From Xenorhabdus lircayensis (GTDB lineage: Bacteria > Pseudomonadota > Gammaproteobacteria > Enterobacterales > Enterobacteriaceae): a stretch of 64,000 bases of DNA. Of this stretch, positions 18,705 to 28,694 are shown piece after piece (positions within the stretch are counted from its first letter, which is position 1; each line of letters opens with the position of its first letter). Below the pieces are notes generated by a model, which saw only the letters and a list, made by a program, of their open reading frames with translations, was not told where the DNA came from and made no database searches. Position numbers and translations under genes: made by a program. Location: the NCBI RefSeq assembly GCF_016306625.1, contig NZ_JACOII010000037.1, positions 1 to 64,000 on the forward strand, given 5' to 3'.

Positions 18705-20339
18705 TTACTGTTTAATAATATAAAGATCTTTTGTAGAAATATATCCCGTTGAACTAACGTAAAATCCACCGACATAAGGTTTTACCATTTTAGAGTTAAT
18801 ATAATAATAAATAGGAATAACAGGAGAATCTTTAGTGATAACATCTAATCCTTGTTGAAGATAGGATTTATCATTAGTCTCTTCTGCTTTTTTAATTAAA
18901 ACATCATAATCACGACTTTCGTATAGTGACGTATTTTTAACTTGTTCTGACATAAACATATTTAAAAATGTCATCGGACTGTTATAATCAGCAATCCATG
19001 CCCTTCTGATCACTTCGAATTTTCCTTGATGCATATTATCAAGCATCACTTTCCATTCTTGATTTTGCAAAGTGACATCAACTCCCAAATTCTTTTTCCA
19101 CATCGAGCTGACAGCAATAGCAAGTTTTTTATGTGATTCATGGGTATTATAGAGAAGGTTAAATTTTAGGGGGTTACCTTGACCAAATCCCACCTCACTC
19201 AATAATACTTTAGCTTTTTCAATACGCTGTGCCTGTGTCCACGAAGCATAATCGGGTTCTGTAAAATCAAACCCTCCTACATTTGGTGGAACAATCGTAT
19301 ATGCGGGTTTTTGCCCCTGACCTAATATTTTATTAGCGATCACGTCTCTATCTACCGCTAAATTTAATGCCTGCCTAACTTTAATATTGTCAAAAGGTGG
19401 TTTCTTATTATTAAACTCGTAAAAATAAACCCCTATCTGTGGCGAACTATAAACTTGATCATTCATTGTCTTCTTTAATGATTCAAAAGATTCCAATGGA
19501 ATAGTACTGGTAAAGTCAACTTCCCCTGCCAAATAACGATTTAAAGCTGATTTTTCTGAAGTTATAACCGGATAATGTACTTTATTAATTACCGTATTCT
19601 TATCATCCCAATAACTGGAGTTTCTGACACCAACGATCTTTTCATTCACCAGCCACTCTGACAATTTAAATGGACCACTACCCACAAAGTTTTCTGGCCT
19701 TGTCCATTTATCGCCATATTTTTTTACTACCTTTTCGTTTAGGGGAACCATAACCGGATGGGTCAATATTTGCAAAAAGTCTCCCATGGGTCTTTCCAGA
19801 CGGACTTCTAACGTCATGTCGTCTAATGCTTTTACACCAAGTTCTTCCTCTTTCTTCTTACCTGTCAGCACATCGTTAGCATTAATAATTGCTGCATTTT
19901 CAAGATAACTACCATAAGGAGAAACAATATTGGGATCAATCAGACGCCGCCAACTAAACACCACATCATTCGCCGTGATAGGTGTTCCATCTGACCATTT
20001 CAGTCCTTTTCTTAAATGGAGAACCCATATTTTATTATCTTCAGTTTCCCAACGTTCTGCCAATCTCGGCTCGATACCACCTTGCCTGTTGGTATAAACC
20101 AATCCGTCAAAGAAATCGTGAATAATATCGAATTCAGTATCACTTGAAACTTTATGGACATCCAATGATGCCGGTTCTGACAAGCTTTGACGCACGATTT
20201 CCTGTTTAGCCGCTAATTTTGTACCGGGAGGAACAACGGCGGCATGAGATATAGTGATATTTACTGAAATCAGTGCAATCGCACAAGAGAGTAGTTTGAT
20301 CTTTTTGTTGATTATTAGATTTACCATCATTTTCTGCAT
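18705..20339 (-). CDS. OppA-like periplasmic peptide-binding protein (paralogue 2)
   Basis: A solute-binding protein of about 544 residues with a signal peptide ending near ISHA-AVVPPG. It keeps the OppA blocks (WVLHLRKGLKWSDGTPITAN, KPPFDNIKVRQALNLAVD, LGVDVTLQNQEWKVMLDN) and ends YIIKQ. The start at 20339 is chosen because the longer frame begins ATGGAG, and this GGAG is itself the ribosome binding site nine bases ahead of the second ATG. The same arrangement is found in paralogues 3 and 4. It follows paralogue 3 by about 100 bp without a strong hairpin, so those two may be cotranscribed. Confidence 0.87.
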   Translation of the reverse strand: MQKMMVNLIINKKIKLLSCAIALISVNITISHAAVVPPGTKLAAKQEIVRQSLSEPASLDVHKVSSDTEFDIIHDFFDGLVYTNRQGGIEPRLAERWETEDNKIWVLHLRKGLKWSDGTPITANDVVFSWRRLIDPNIVSPYGSYLENAAIINANDVLTGKKKEEELGVKALDDMTLEVRLERPMGDFLQILTHPVMVPLNEKVVKKYGDKWTRPENFVGSGPFKLSEWLVNEKIVGVRNSSYWDDKNTVINKVHYPVITSEKSALNRYLAGEVDFTSTIPLESFESLKKTMNDQVYSSPQIGVYFYEFNNKKPPFDNIKVRQALNLAVDRDVIANKILGQGQKPAYTIVPPNVGGFDFTEPDYASWTQAQRIEKAKVLLSEVGFGQGNPLKFNLLYNTHESHKKLAIAVSSMWKKNLGVDVTLQNQEWKVMLDNMHQGKFEVIRRAWIADYNSPMTFLNMFMSEQVKNTSLYESRDYDVLIKKAEETNDKSYLQQGLDVITKDSPVIPIYYYINSKMVKPYVGGFYVSSTGYISTKDLYIIKQ

Positions 20340-20438
20340 TCTAGTGCTCTCCATAACTAAGTTTAGTATTAAAAAATATTATTATTATAAAAACCATCCT
20401 TAATCTACTATTTTTACAACCAAAAAATTCATTCTTCT

Positions 20439-22073
20439 TTAGTGCTTAATAACATAAATATCCTTTGTAAAAATATAACCTTTTGGATCAACATAAATCC
20501 CACCAATATAAGGCTTAATCATTTTCGCATTTACATAGTAATAAACAGGAATAACCGGAGAATCATGAGTAAATATATCTAACGCCTGTTGATAATAATC
20601 TTTGCTATTGGTTTTTCCCGCTTTTATCACCAAAGTATCAAATGTTTTATTGGCATAGAGTGATGAATTTTGCGTATTACCTGTCATAAAAATATTAAAA
20701 AAGCTTATTGGGCTATTGTAATCACCGATCCAACCATATCTGGCAACATCAAATTTTCCTTGGTATTTGTTATCCAGCATGACTTTCCATTCCTGATTTT
20801 GCAAAGTTGCATCAACGCCGAGATTCTTTTTCCACATTGAGCTAACGGTAATAGCCAGTTTCTTATGTACTTCTGAGGTGTTATATAACAAGTCAAATTT
20901 AAGGGGATTGTTCTGATTAAAACCCGCTTCATTTAATAATGCTTTGGCCTTTTCAATCCGCTGCTCTTGTGTCCATGCAGCAAAATCAGGTTGTTGGAAA
21001 TCAAAGCCGCCAATATCAGGAGGAAGCAGCGTATAAGCTGGTTTTTGCCCCTGTCCTAATACTTTATTGGCAATAACGTCCCTATCCAAAGCCAAGCTCA
21101 ATGCCTGTCTGATCCTAACATCATTAAAGGGTGGCTTTTCAGTATTAAATTCATAAAAATAAGTACCAATTCGGGGAGAAACATTAACTTGCTCAGGCGA
21201 TTTTTTCTTTAAGGATGCAAAGGAATCCAAGGGAATGGTCAGGGTAATATCAATTTCCCCTGCCAAATAGCGATTCAAATCGGCTTTATCCGAAACCAAA
21301 GACAGAAAGGTAACTTTATTAATGATGGTATTTTTATCATCCCAATAGTGAAAGTTTCTGACACCCACAACTTTCTCATTCACCACCCATTCAGATAACT
21401 TAAATGCGCCACTGCCAACAAAATTACCGACTTGTATCCATTTATCTCCATATTTTTTTACCGCTTTTTCACTGATGGGAACCATCACGGGATGAGCCAG
21501 CATCTGCAAAAAATCCCCGACAGGTTTCTCTAATTTAACTTCCAGCGTAAAACCATCCAGCGCCTTTATCCCCAGCTTTTCCGGCTTTTCTGTTCCCTTA
21601 AGCAAGCCATCAGCATTCACTACTGAAGCTGTCACAAGATAATTGCCATAAGGTGAACCAACGGTTGGATCTAGTAAACGCTGCCAGCTAAACACCACAT
21701 CATGAGCAGTGATCGGCGAGCCATCAGACCATTTAGCGCCTTTTCTTAAATTAAATATCCAATTTTGGTTGTCATTCGTTTCCCAGCTTGCTGCTAATTT
21801 TGGTTTAATCTCACCTTTCTGATCGATATAAACTAAGCCATCAAAAAAATCATGAATGATATTAAACTCGGTATCACTTTCAACTTTATGCACATCCAAT
21901 GAGGCAGGAAAAGTGCCATTATTACGTACGATTTCTTGTTTTTCAGCCAATTGTGTGCCCGGTGGCACGACTGCGGCATGGGATGATGCAATATTTGTTA
22001 ATAGTATTCCCATCGAATAGGTAAGGATTTGGGTGAGCCTATTTTTAATTAGCCTCGCCATGATTTTTTTCAT
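20439..22073 (-). CDS. OppA-like periplasmic peptide-binding protein (paralogue 3)
   Basis: A solute-binding protein of about 544 residues with a signal peptide ending near SSHA-AVVPPG and the family blocks WIFNLRKGAKWSDGSPITAH, KPPFNDVRIRQALSLALD and YVIKH at the end. GGAG nine bases upstream supports the ATG at 22073. It is closest to paralogue 2 by eye. Differences between copies are spread along the length, which points to old duplications that have been kept for different peptide preferences. Substrate cannot be told from sequence alone. Confidence 0.87.
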   Translation of the reverse strand: MKKIMARLIKNRLTQILTYSMGILLTNIASSHAAVVPPGTQLAEKQEIVRNNGTFPASLDVHKVESDTEFNIIHDFFDGLVYIDQKGEIKPKLAASWETNDNQNWIFNLRKGAKWSDGSPITAHDVVFSWQRLLDPTVGSPYGNYLVTASVVNADGLLKGTEKPEKLGIKALDGFTLEVKLEKPVGDFLQMLAHPVMVPISEKAVKKYGDKWIQVGNFVGSGAFKLSEWVVNEKVVGVRNFHYWDDKNTIINKVTFLSLVSDKADLNRYLAGEIDITLTIPLDSFASLKKKSPEQVNVSPRIGTYFYEFNTEKPPFNDVRIRQALSLALDRDVIANKVLGQGQKPAYTLLPPDIGGFDFQQPDFAAWTQEQRIEKAKALLNEAGFNQNNPLKFDLLYNTSEVHKKLAITVSSMWKKNLGVDATLQNQEWKVMLDNKYQGKFDVARYGWIGDYNSPISFFNIFMTGNTQNSSLYANKTFDTLVIKAGKTNSKDYYQQALDIFTHDSPVIPVYYYVNAKMIKPYIGGIYVDPKGYIFTKDIYVIKH

Positions 22074-22161
22074 GTTTTGAATCTCCATTAATTGCTATTT
22101 TTATTATTACATTACGCTACCATACTTATTTAATTTACGACTTTAATTAACTTTTTTAAGT

Positions 22162-22191
22162 AATAATAGCCTGTTTAATCAGGCTATTATT
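22162..22191 (-). terminator. hairpin downstream of OppA paralogue 4
   Basis: AATAATAGCCTG (22162-22173) pairs perfectly with CAGGCTATTATT (22180-22191) around a six-base loop, just past the stop of paralogue 4. The T residues are within the stem end; no separate T-run follows. Confidence 0.6.
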
Positions 22192-22201
22192 ATCGAGAAA
22201 A

Positions 22202-23836
22202 TTAGTGCTTAATAATATAAAGATACTTTGTCAAAATAGTTCCCAGAGAATCAATATGAACACCACCGACATAAGGCTTAATTAATTTAACACGCACATA
22301 ATAGTAGACCGGAATGGCAGGAATCTCTTTATTGAGAATATCGATCGCCTGTTGATAATCAGCTGGGTCGTTAGTTTCATCTGCTTTTAAAACCCATTTA
22401 TCAAATTCCTTATTTTGATATTTCATGTGGTTATTGGTATTTCCTGAAGTGAAAATATCTAAGAAGCTGGTCGGGCTACTATAATCCGCATTCCATGAGT
22501 ATCTCGTCAGTTCGAAGTCGCCTTGAGTCATACTAACATTCTGTGTTTTAGATTCTTGATTTTGTAAAACGACTTCCACACCCAGATTCTTTCTCCATAC
22601 TGAACTGGCAGCAATGGCAATTTTTTTATGGCTATCAGAGGTGTTATACAGCAGGGTAAGCTTAAGCGGGTTCTTTTCATTAAAACCAGCCTTACTCAGT
22701 AACTCCTTGGCCTTTGCAACACGCTGTTCCTGTGTCCATGAAGCATATTCAGGATGCTTTAAATAAATACCTCCGGCTCCCGGAAACACCACATCATATG
22801 CGGGTTTTTGGCCATTGCCCAATACCTTGTCAGTGACAATGTTCCTATCCACTGCTAAAGCCAGTGCTTGTCTGACCCGAACATCATTAAAAGGCGGCCT
22901 TTGCGTATTAAACAGATAATAATAGACTCCCAATATAGGCTTAACATGGAGTTGATCACTAAATTTCTCCTTAACCATTGGTAAGAACTCCGATGGCCCA
23001 CCGTTGGATATATCAATTTCTCCTGTCATATAGCGATTTAAGTCAGCTTTATAATCTGATAATGGCAAATAAGTGACTTTATTAATGACGGTATTTTTAT
23101 TATCCCAATAATAGGGATTTCTGACACCAACAATTTTTTCATTCACGACCCATTCAGAGAGTTTAAAAGGCCCATTACTGACAAAAAATTGTGGCTGCGT
23201 CCATCTAGTACCATATTTTTTGATAACCTTTTCACTGACAGGAGACATGGCGGGATGCGCCAGCATGTGCAGAAAACCCGCTTTTGGCCTTTCCAGTGCA
23301 ATTTCTATCGTTGCATCATCCAGTGCTTTTACACCCAGTTCTTCCGGTTTTTTCTTACCTGACAGTACATCATGTGCATTCACTACAGTGGCTTGGATCA
23401 GATAGCTACCGTAAGGAGAAATAGTGTCAGGAGTAACCAGTCGCTGAAAAGAAAAAACCACATCATGGGCCGTAATCGGTGTACCGTCAGACCATTTAAC
23501 CCCTTTTCTTAAATGGAAGATCCACGTTTTATTATCTTTAGTTTCCCAACGTTCAGCCAAGGCGGGAATAGTATTCTCTTCTTTATCCGTATCAACTAGG
23601 CGCTCAAAAAAATCCCGCAAAATATCAAATTCACTGCTAGATTCGGATTTATGCGGATCTAAAGAACCCGGTTCGGAGAAATTATTGCGGGTGATTTCTT
23701 GCTTATCTGCCAATTGTACATTGGCAGGAATAACGGCAGCATAAGATAATGTCACACTTCCCAGTATTAGACTGATAGAACAGGTTAATACTTTGGCAAT
23801 TTTATTTTTTATTAGCCTTGCCATCGTTTTCTGCAT
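22202..23836 (-). CDS. OppA-like periplasmic peptide-binding protein (paralogue 4)
   Basis: A solute-binding protein of about 544 residues with a signal peptide ending near LSYA-AVIPAN. It is recognisable by WIFHLRKGVKWSDGTPITAH, RPPFNDVRVRQALALAVD and the terminal YIIKH. The central part (residues about 270-300, ISNGGPSEFLPMVKEKF) and the QNQESKTQNVSMTQGDF region differ most from the other copies; those are ligand-pocket-proximal segments in OppA, so its specificity may differ. The ATG at 23836 has GGAG nine bases upstream. It is transcribed first among the three tandem copies and has its own hairpin downstream. Confidence 0.87.
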   Translation of the reverse strand: MQKTMARLIKNKIAKVLTCSISLILGSVTLSYAAVIPANVQLADKQEITRNNFSEPGSLDPHKSESSSEFDILRDFFERLVDTDKEENTIPALAERWETKDNKTWIFHLRKGVKWSDGTPITAHDVVFSFQRLVTPDTISPYGSYLIQATVVNAHDVLSGKKKPEELGVKALDDATIEIALERPKAGFLHMLAHPAMSPVSEKVIKKYGTRWTQPQFFVSNGPFKLSEWVVNEKIVGVRNPYYWDNKNTVINKVTYLPLSDYKADLNRYMTGEIDISNGGPSEFLPMVKEKFSDQLHVKPILGVYYYLFNTQRPPFNDVRVRQALALAVDRNIVTDKVLGNGQKPAYDVVFPGAGGIYLKHPEYASWTQEQRVAKAKELLSKAGFNEKNPLKLTLLYNTSDSHKKIAIAASSVWRKNLGVEVVLQNQESKTQNVSMTQGDFELTRYSWNADYSSPTSFLDIFTSGNTNNHMKYQNKEFDKWVLKADETNDPADYQQAIDILNKEIPAIPVYYYVRVKLIKPYVGGVHIDSLGTILTKYLYIIKH

Positions 23837-23986
23837 ATTAGTTGTCTCCATAACTTTTTTTGTTATTAAATAATCATTACATATATCACTATCACCTTAT
23901 GATCATCACTGGCATAAAAATTACTATATTGAGTAATATCTTCGAGTAATTGGAGCTATCTTTAAATTTAAAAATTGTCCCAATGC

Positions 23987-24022
23987 AGAAGTGCAACGCA
24001 TAATAATGAGCGTTGCACTTCT
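23987..24022 (-). terminator. hairpin after the 5'-nucleotidase gene
   Basis: AGAAGTGCAACGC (23987-23999) pairs perfectly with GCGTTGCACTTCT (24010-24022). It lies about 85 bp past the stop of the nucleotidase gene. No strict T-run follows on the minus strand. Confidence 0.55.
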
Positions 24023-24106
24023 AATCTGGAACAAACCACCGTTACAGTATCTTTGATCTATTGGTTTTATCTACGATGATCTACGGTATCTTTTATCCCC
24101 ATCACA

Positions 24107-25744
24107 CTATTTTGCACCGAGATCAATAATCCGATCCTGTTTCGGGTAATAAATTGGCGATTTTTCTGAGAAGAACTTAACCACCGCATCCACATCTGGC
24201 ACGTTATAGACAGGATCGGTTCCCTCTTTAAATACTGAGAAACTACTTCCTCCCGTTGCCAGATATTCATTGGCTGCCACGCGGTATTTCGCTTTTATAT
24301 CAACGGGTTTCCCATTGATTTTTATCGAACTTGCAACCACGCGATCGCCCACGGGTTTGGTGCTATCCCATGAATATTGCAGGCTGTGCGATACCGCCAG
24401 AACCTGTGGATGTGAGCGATCCCATTGCTGTTCCAGCAATCGTTTGATCTGCTCGCCAGTCAGTGTTTTGGTCACCAAAATATTGGAGAACGGCTGGACA
24501 GTATAAACCGCGTTATAAGTCACATCCCCTGCATCCATAGGCGCCCGAATACCGCCGTTGTTGACGAACGCAATCTGTGCGCCACCATCTTCTTTCGCAG
24601 TCGTTGCGTACAAATGAGCATCCGCGATCACTTTACCCAATGCAGACTCCCCGCCTTCACTGGTTTGTTTGGTTAAGTTTCGTTCCAATTTACCAATAAC
24701 GCGGTTCGCCAGCGGTGTGGCAATTTTTTCATAGGATGACAGTAATTCGGTGACTTTTGGATCTTTGGCGTATTTACGGTTATCAACCCAAATATTTTTG
24801 GCCTTGAAATCCACTACATCTTTCGTGGTTTTATCCAGTTTCAGATCCAATTGGGTAAGCAGAGCACCGTTGGATTGGGCAGAAGTGACGGATTTACCAT
24901 TAATCACGCAGTTATAAGCCTGATGGGTATGGCCGCTGATGACAAAATCCACTTCTTTATCCAGATGATTGACGATCTCCAATACCTTGCCTGTTACGGC
25001 ATTACAGGCGTTGACGTCAATACGCCCTCCGTCACGTTTTTGTTCTGCGCCTTCGTGGATCAAAATGCCTATCGCTTTCACGCCTTTTTTCTGCAATTCA
25101 GGCACCAAGGCGTTGATGGTTTTGACTTCGTTGGCAAAACTCAATCCTTCCGTGCCCTTGGGGGACACAATGGCGGGCGTTCCTTCCAGCGTCAGCCCGA
25201 TAAAGGCAACCGGAACGCCATCAAACTCTTTGATGACATATTCAGGGAAAAATGTTTTGCCCGTTTCATTAACGGTGACGTTAGCAGACAGATATTGGAA
25301 CTCCGCTCCCTTAAAGGGTTTTGACCCCTGACAGCCCGTCATCGGATGACAGCCACCATTTTGCTTACGCAGCAGTTCGTCCTTACCTTTGTCAAATTCA
25401 TGATTACCGACAGAAGTCGCGTCCAATCCAGCAAGGGACAAGGCTTCGATACTTGGCTCATCATGGAACATGGAAGAAAGCAGCGGGCTGGCACCGATCA
25501 TATCGCCTGCGGCAACCACGATATTATTTGGGTTCTCTTGTTTCAGTTCCTTAATCAAGGTAGCCATATGTTCAATGCCACCCGGCTGATTAGGCCCAGA
25601 GGCTTTCAATGCCCCATGAAAATCATTCAGGCCCAGAACCCGAACGTCCACCACGTTTGCCGGATCATAAGCTGGCTTGGTTGCACATCCTGCCAACAAT
25701 GCTGTGCCAATCGCAATCGGAAGTAATTTATATTTATAATTCAT
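24107..25744 (-). CDS. UshA-like 5'-nucleotidase/metallophosphatase, lipoprotein
   Basis: A 545-residue secreted dinuclear-metal phosphatase that should dephosphorylate nucleotides to nucleosides. The N-terminus is a lipoprotein signal with lipobox LLAGC (Cys about residue 20). Metal motifs follow in order: LNDFHG, AAGDMIG, VGNHEFD and ISGHTHQAYN. A C-terminal substrate domain with NNGGIRAPM and YRVAANEYLATGG is typical of the UshA family. It is the last gene of a same-strand run with an RNase T2 and CpdB, 11 bp after the RNase stop, and is almost certainly cotranscribed with it. Confidence 0.88.
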   Translation of the reverse strand: MNYKYKLLPIAIGTALLAGCATKPAYDPANVVDVRVLGLNDFHGALKASGPNQPGGIEHMATLIKELKQENPNNIVVAAGDMIGASPLLSSMFHDEPSIEALSLAGLDATSVGNHEFDKGKDELLRKQNGGCHPMTGCQGSKPFKGAEFQYLSANVTVNETGKTFFPEYVIKEFDGVPVAFIGLTLEGTPAIVSPKGTEGLSFANEVKTINALVPELQKKGVKAIGILIHEGAEQKRDGGRIDVNACNAVTGKVLEIVNHLDKEVDFVISGHTHQAYNCVINGKSVTSAQSNGALLTQLDLKLDKTTKDVVDFKAKNIWVDNRKYAKDPKVTELLSSYEKIATPLANRVIGKLERNLTKQTSEGGESALGKVIADAHLYATTAKEDGGAQIAFVNNGGIRAPMDAGDVTYNAVYTVQPFSNILVTKTLTGEQIKRLLEQQWDRSHPQVLAVSHSLQYSWDSTKPVGDRVVASSIKINGKPVDIKAKYRVAANEYLATGGSSFSVFKEGTDPVYNVPDVDAVVKFFSEKSPIYYPKQDRIIDLGAK

Positions 25745-25755
25745 TTTGTTATCTC

Positions 25756-26547
25756 TTAACGTTCAGGCTTTGGGCAATCAATCACTTCAAAATTCTTGCT
25801 ATAGCAGATATAGAATTCGTCACGATCAATCTGAATGCGTTTGCCTTTCAATACCGGGTTATGTTCTTGCAGGAATTGAGTCAGTTTCTCATTGGAGGGT
25901 CGGCCTTCCGGCAATACTAAACGGTTGAAGAGTTCCTGTTGTTTGCTGAAATAGTGTTTTGCGGTATCGAAAGCACAAACGCCGTGTTTTTCCCATTCCG
26001 CTTGCAGCAAATCGATGCCAGGAGAAGTACACAGGTAAGGTTTGATGGTTTGGTAATTCAAGGCAGGCAGGTCGCCCTTGCATAAACGAGGATGCTTTCG
26101 AATATCTGACCAGTCGCGGCATTCTTCCAGAGATCTTCCATCGCAAGTTTCCGACCACAAACCATGCAGTATCCAGCCAAATTTATTGCCAGAGAAACAT
26201 TGCAGTTCGAATTTTTCATATTCGCGCTGTGCTTTGACTTTCTCATTCTCATGTTTCAGGCGTTTTATGCCGTTCTTTTTGTAATCACAAAATGCAGGAG
26301 AGTAGTTAATTGCCAGCTTAAAATAATCGGTCGAAGCCTTGTCATTCTGACCATAATGATCAGTTTTGGCATCATAATCGTAATTGGCGGTTGGCTGCTC
26401 TGGCACGATGCAAGAAGCGCCTTCTACCAGCTTGGCTTGTGCTCTCAATGGTTCACTGGTTTCGGGCGAAGTGGCGCATCCCGCCGCCATTAGTGCCAAA
26501 ACGAGAGGTAGTGGTTTTAGAAAGGGTAACGGTTTTAGAAGACTCAT
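25756..26547 (-). CDS. RNase T2-family ribonuclease, lipoprotein
   Basis: A 263-residue endoribonuclease that cleaves RNA through 2',3'-cyclic phosphates. The two catalytic segments of the T2 family are visible: ILHGLW (CAS I) and EWEKHGVC (CAS II), each with its His, and paired cysteines around them. The N-terminus has a lipobox (LMAAGCATS), so unlike Escherichia RNase I it should be membrane-anchored and face the periplasm. I use the ATG at 26547, since the longer frame starts upstream of any signal peptide. CpdB lies upstream and the nucleotidase downstream on the same strand. Confidence 0.88.
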   Translation of the reverse strand: MSLLKPLPFLKPLPLVLALMAAGCATSPETSEPLRAQAKLVEGASCIVPEQPTANYDYDAKTDHYGQNDKASTDYFKLAINYSPAFCDYKKNGIKRLKHENEKVKAQREYEKFELQCFSGNKFGWILHGLWSETCDGRSLEECRDWSDIRKHPRLCKGDLPALNYQTIKPYLCTSPGIDLLQAEWEKHGVCAFDTAKHYFSKQQELFNRLVLPEGRPSNEKLTQFLQEHNPVLKGKRIQIDRDEFYICYSKNFEVIDCPKPER

Positions 26548-26578
26548 AGCAATAAATCCATCAGCAGATAAACAATCC

Positions 26579-26617
26579 GCCTGTCCTTCAGCTCCCCAGT
26601 GGGGCCGAAGGGCAGGC
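26579..26617 (-). other. 39-nt imperfect stem-loop inside the salvage cluster
   Basis: GCCTG and CCTTC on the left pair with GAAGG and CAGGC on the right, with CCCC/GGGG at the tip. It lies in the 87-bp gap between cpdB and the RNase gene. No T-run follows, so it is more likely an mRNA-stabilising or partial attenuating structure than a full terminator. Confidence 0.6.
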
Positions 26618-26634
26618 ATCAGTACGGTTAAGGT

Positions 26635-28590
26635 TTATTTTTTCTCTGTCAGATCAATCTGATAGATCGCAAAACCGATATCATCATTTTTTAAGTATTT
26701 CACTGGATATTGAGCATGTTCTTTAATGAATTTCGCCGCTTTTTCTGATGGTGAAGTTTCAAAGCGTACATCCAGTTTTTTATCGGTCTTGATTGGCAGG
26801 AATGACCAATTGTTTTCAGCCTGAGTTAATACCATACCTTTCTCTGTGGTCATTCTGGAAATGTAAGAAGCCAAAATAGTGCGGTTTTCATCCGGTGAAG
26901 CGAACGCAATGTGATCTTCACCGGTTCCCGCGAATTTACCGCCGTAACCACGATAGTTATTAGTGGCGATCAGGAAGGAGGCTTTCGGATCAATCGGCTT
27001 GCCCTGATAGGTCACATCTTTGATGCGGTTCGCACTTTTATTGGTAAGCTGGCAGTCGGTGTCGTATTTTGCTGGCTGGGTCAGGTCTATCTTATAATTA
27101 ACGCCCGTGATGGTGTCGAAGTTATAAGTACGGAAACCATCCCAGTTCAACAACTCTTGCGGTTTGGTGGAAGTTGGATCGATCTGGTTAAACATGCCCG
27201 CAGAGCATTCCAGCCATTCAACTACGTCTGCGCCTGTCGCTTTCACTACAACCAGTGTATTTGGATAGAGGTACAAGTCAGCCGCGTTACGGAACGTCAG
27301 ATCACCCTTTTCCACTTCCACAAAGTCAGCCGGCGCATTTTTGCGTCCACCCGCTTTGAAAGGTGCGGCGGCAGCCAAGACAGGAATTCCCTCTAGATTC
27401 GGATCACCTTGAATGAAGCGTTTGGTGTAATCCACCTGTGCATCATTCACGATCTGAACGGTCGGATCGCTCTGGATCAGAGCCAAAAAGCTGTACATGT
27501 TGGCAGAAGCTTTACCAATGAATTTACCAACGAAATCGCGGGTTCCCTGATGATCTTTTTCGATGATGGAAGCCAGTTTGCTATCGCGCTCAACCAATGC
27601 TTTTTTATGGACTTTGTCATAGATAGGACGCGCTTCCGCTTTGGCAGATTCGACTTTCCATTCGCCGCTGTCGTTATTGATCACCATATCAACAACGCCC
27701 AGATGATCGCCCCACTGTCCCGGCATCACGGCAGGAATGCCATTGACTGTTCCATTGGCAACATCAACACCCTTGACTTCTGCATACTCCTTGCTTGGGA
27801 ACACACCATGAGCATGACCAAACATGATGGCATTAATGCCCGGTACTTCGCTCAGATAGTAAACGGAGTTTTCTGCCATCGCTTTATAAGGTTCTTGAGA
27901 AAAACCCGAGTGCGGAATAGCAATAATCAGGTCAGCACCCTCTTTTTTCATTTGGGGAACGAATTTTTTCGCGGTCTTGGTAATATCATTAACAATGACT
28001 TTTCCATCCAGATTGGCTTTGTCCCAAATGCTGATTTGTGGCGGAACAAAACCGATATAACCTACCTTAATAGTGTGTTCTTTGCCTTCTCGATCTTTTA
28101 CTGGGGTATCAACGATAATATAAGGCGTGAAGTAGTTTTTGCCAGTTTTGGCATCCATGATATTCGCGTTGATATAGGGGAATTTGGCACCGGCGATGGC
28201 TTGTTTCAGGTAATCCAGCCCAAAGTTGAATTCATGGTTACCAAAGTTACCTACGGTATAACCCATGGTGTTCATCAGCTGGTGGGCTGGATGAACATCC
28301 CCTTCTTTTAATCCTTTTGCTGCCATGTAATCCGCAAGTGGGCTGCCTTGAATCAAGTCACCGTTATCAACCAAAATTGCATTGGTGACTTCTGCTTTGG
28401 CCGCTTTGATTAAGTTCGCGGTACGAACCAAACCAAACTGCTCAGTGGATTTATCTTTAAAATAATCGAAATCAATCAAATTGCTGTGGATATCCGAAGT
28501 TTCCATCACCCGCAAATCAACAGTTGCCGCGTTTACATTGAATGCCACCAGCATTGCCAATGTTGACACTTTCAACACATTCTTCATCAT
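26635..28590 (-). CDS. cpdB: 2',3'-cyclic-nucleotide 2'-phosphodiesterase/3'-nucleotidase
   Basis: CpdB hydrolyses 2',3'-cyclic nucleotides, the products of RNase T2, to 3'-nucleotides and then nucleosides in the periplasm. The 651-residue precursor has a signal peptide ending NVNA-ATVDL. Motifs are [36 protein letters not shown] and the C-terminal [17 protein letters not shown] lies upstream of the ATG at 28590, which I prefer to an upstream in-frame start. It is same-strand with a porin gene above and an RNase T2 and 5'-nucleotidase below, which makes pathway sense. Confidence 0.94.
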   Translation of the reverse strand: MMKNVLKVSTLAMLVAFNVNAATVDLRVMETSDIHSNLIDFDYFKDKSTEQFGLVRTANLIKAAKAEVTNAILVDNGDLIQGSPLADYMAAKGLKEGDVHPAHQLMNTMGYTVGNFGNHEFNFGLDYLKQAIAGAKFPYINANIMDAKTGKNYFTPYIIVDTPVKDREGKEHTIKVGYIGFVPPQISIWDKANLDGKVIVNDITKTAKKFVPQMKKEGADLIIAIPHSGFSQEPYKAMAENSVYYLSEVPGINAIMFGHAHGVFPSKEYAEVKGVDVANGTVNGIPAVMPGQWGDHLGVVDMVINNDSGEWKVESAKAEARPIYDKVHKKALVERDSKLASIIEKDHQGTRDFVGKFIGKASANMYSFLALIQSDPTVQIVNDAQVDYTKRFIQGDPNLEGIPVLAAAAPFKAGGRKNAPADFVEVEKGDLTFRNAADLYLYPNTLVVVKATGADVVEWLECSAGMFNQIDPTSTKPQELLNWDGFRTYNFDTITGVNYKIDLTQPAKYDTDCQLTNKSANRIKDVTYQGKPIDPKASFLIATNNYRGYGGKFAGTGEDHIAFASPDENRTILASYISRMTTEKGMVLTQAENNWSFLPIKTDKKLDVRFETSPSEKAAKFIKEHAQYPVKYLKNDDIGFAIYQIDLTEKK

Positions 28591-28631
28591 GCTACGCCCC
28601 TTTATAGAATGATACGGGAGAGCCAACAATA

Positions 28632-28672
28632 CCCTTCATCTTCAAGCTGCTGCCTTGAAATCTATTGGGTAT
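28632..28672 (+). repeat. dispersed repeat, copy B
   Basis: A short copy reading CTTCATCTTCAAGCTGCTGC then CTTGAAATCTATTGGGTAT, lying between the porin stop and the cpdB start. The middle part seen in copies A and C is deleted. Confidence 0.75.
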
Positions 28673-28694
28673 GATTCCCCCGATAAAATTTTGC

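Noticed and set aside
24851-25324. 157-codon + strand frame opposite the 5'-nucleotidase gene, and a similar long frame at 27409-28311 opposite cpdB
   Set aside because: Both are mirror frames of conserved genes whose motifs read clearly on the minus strand.
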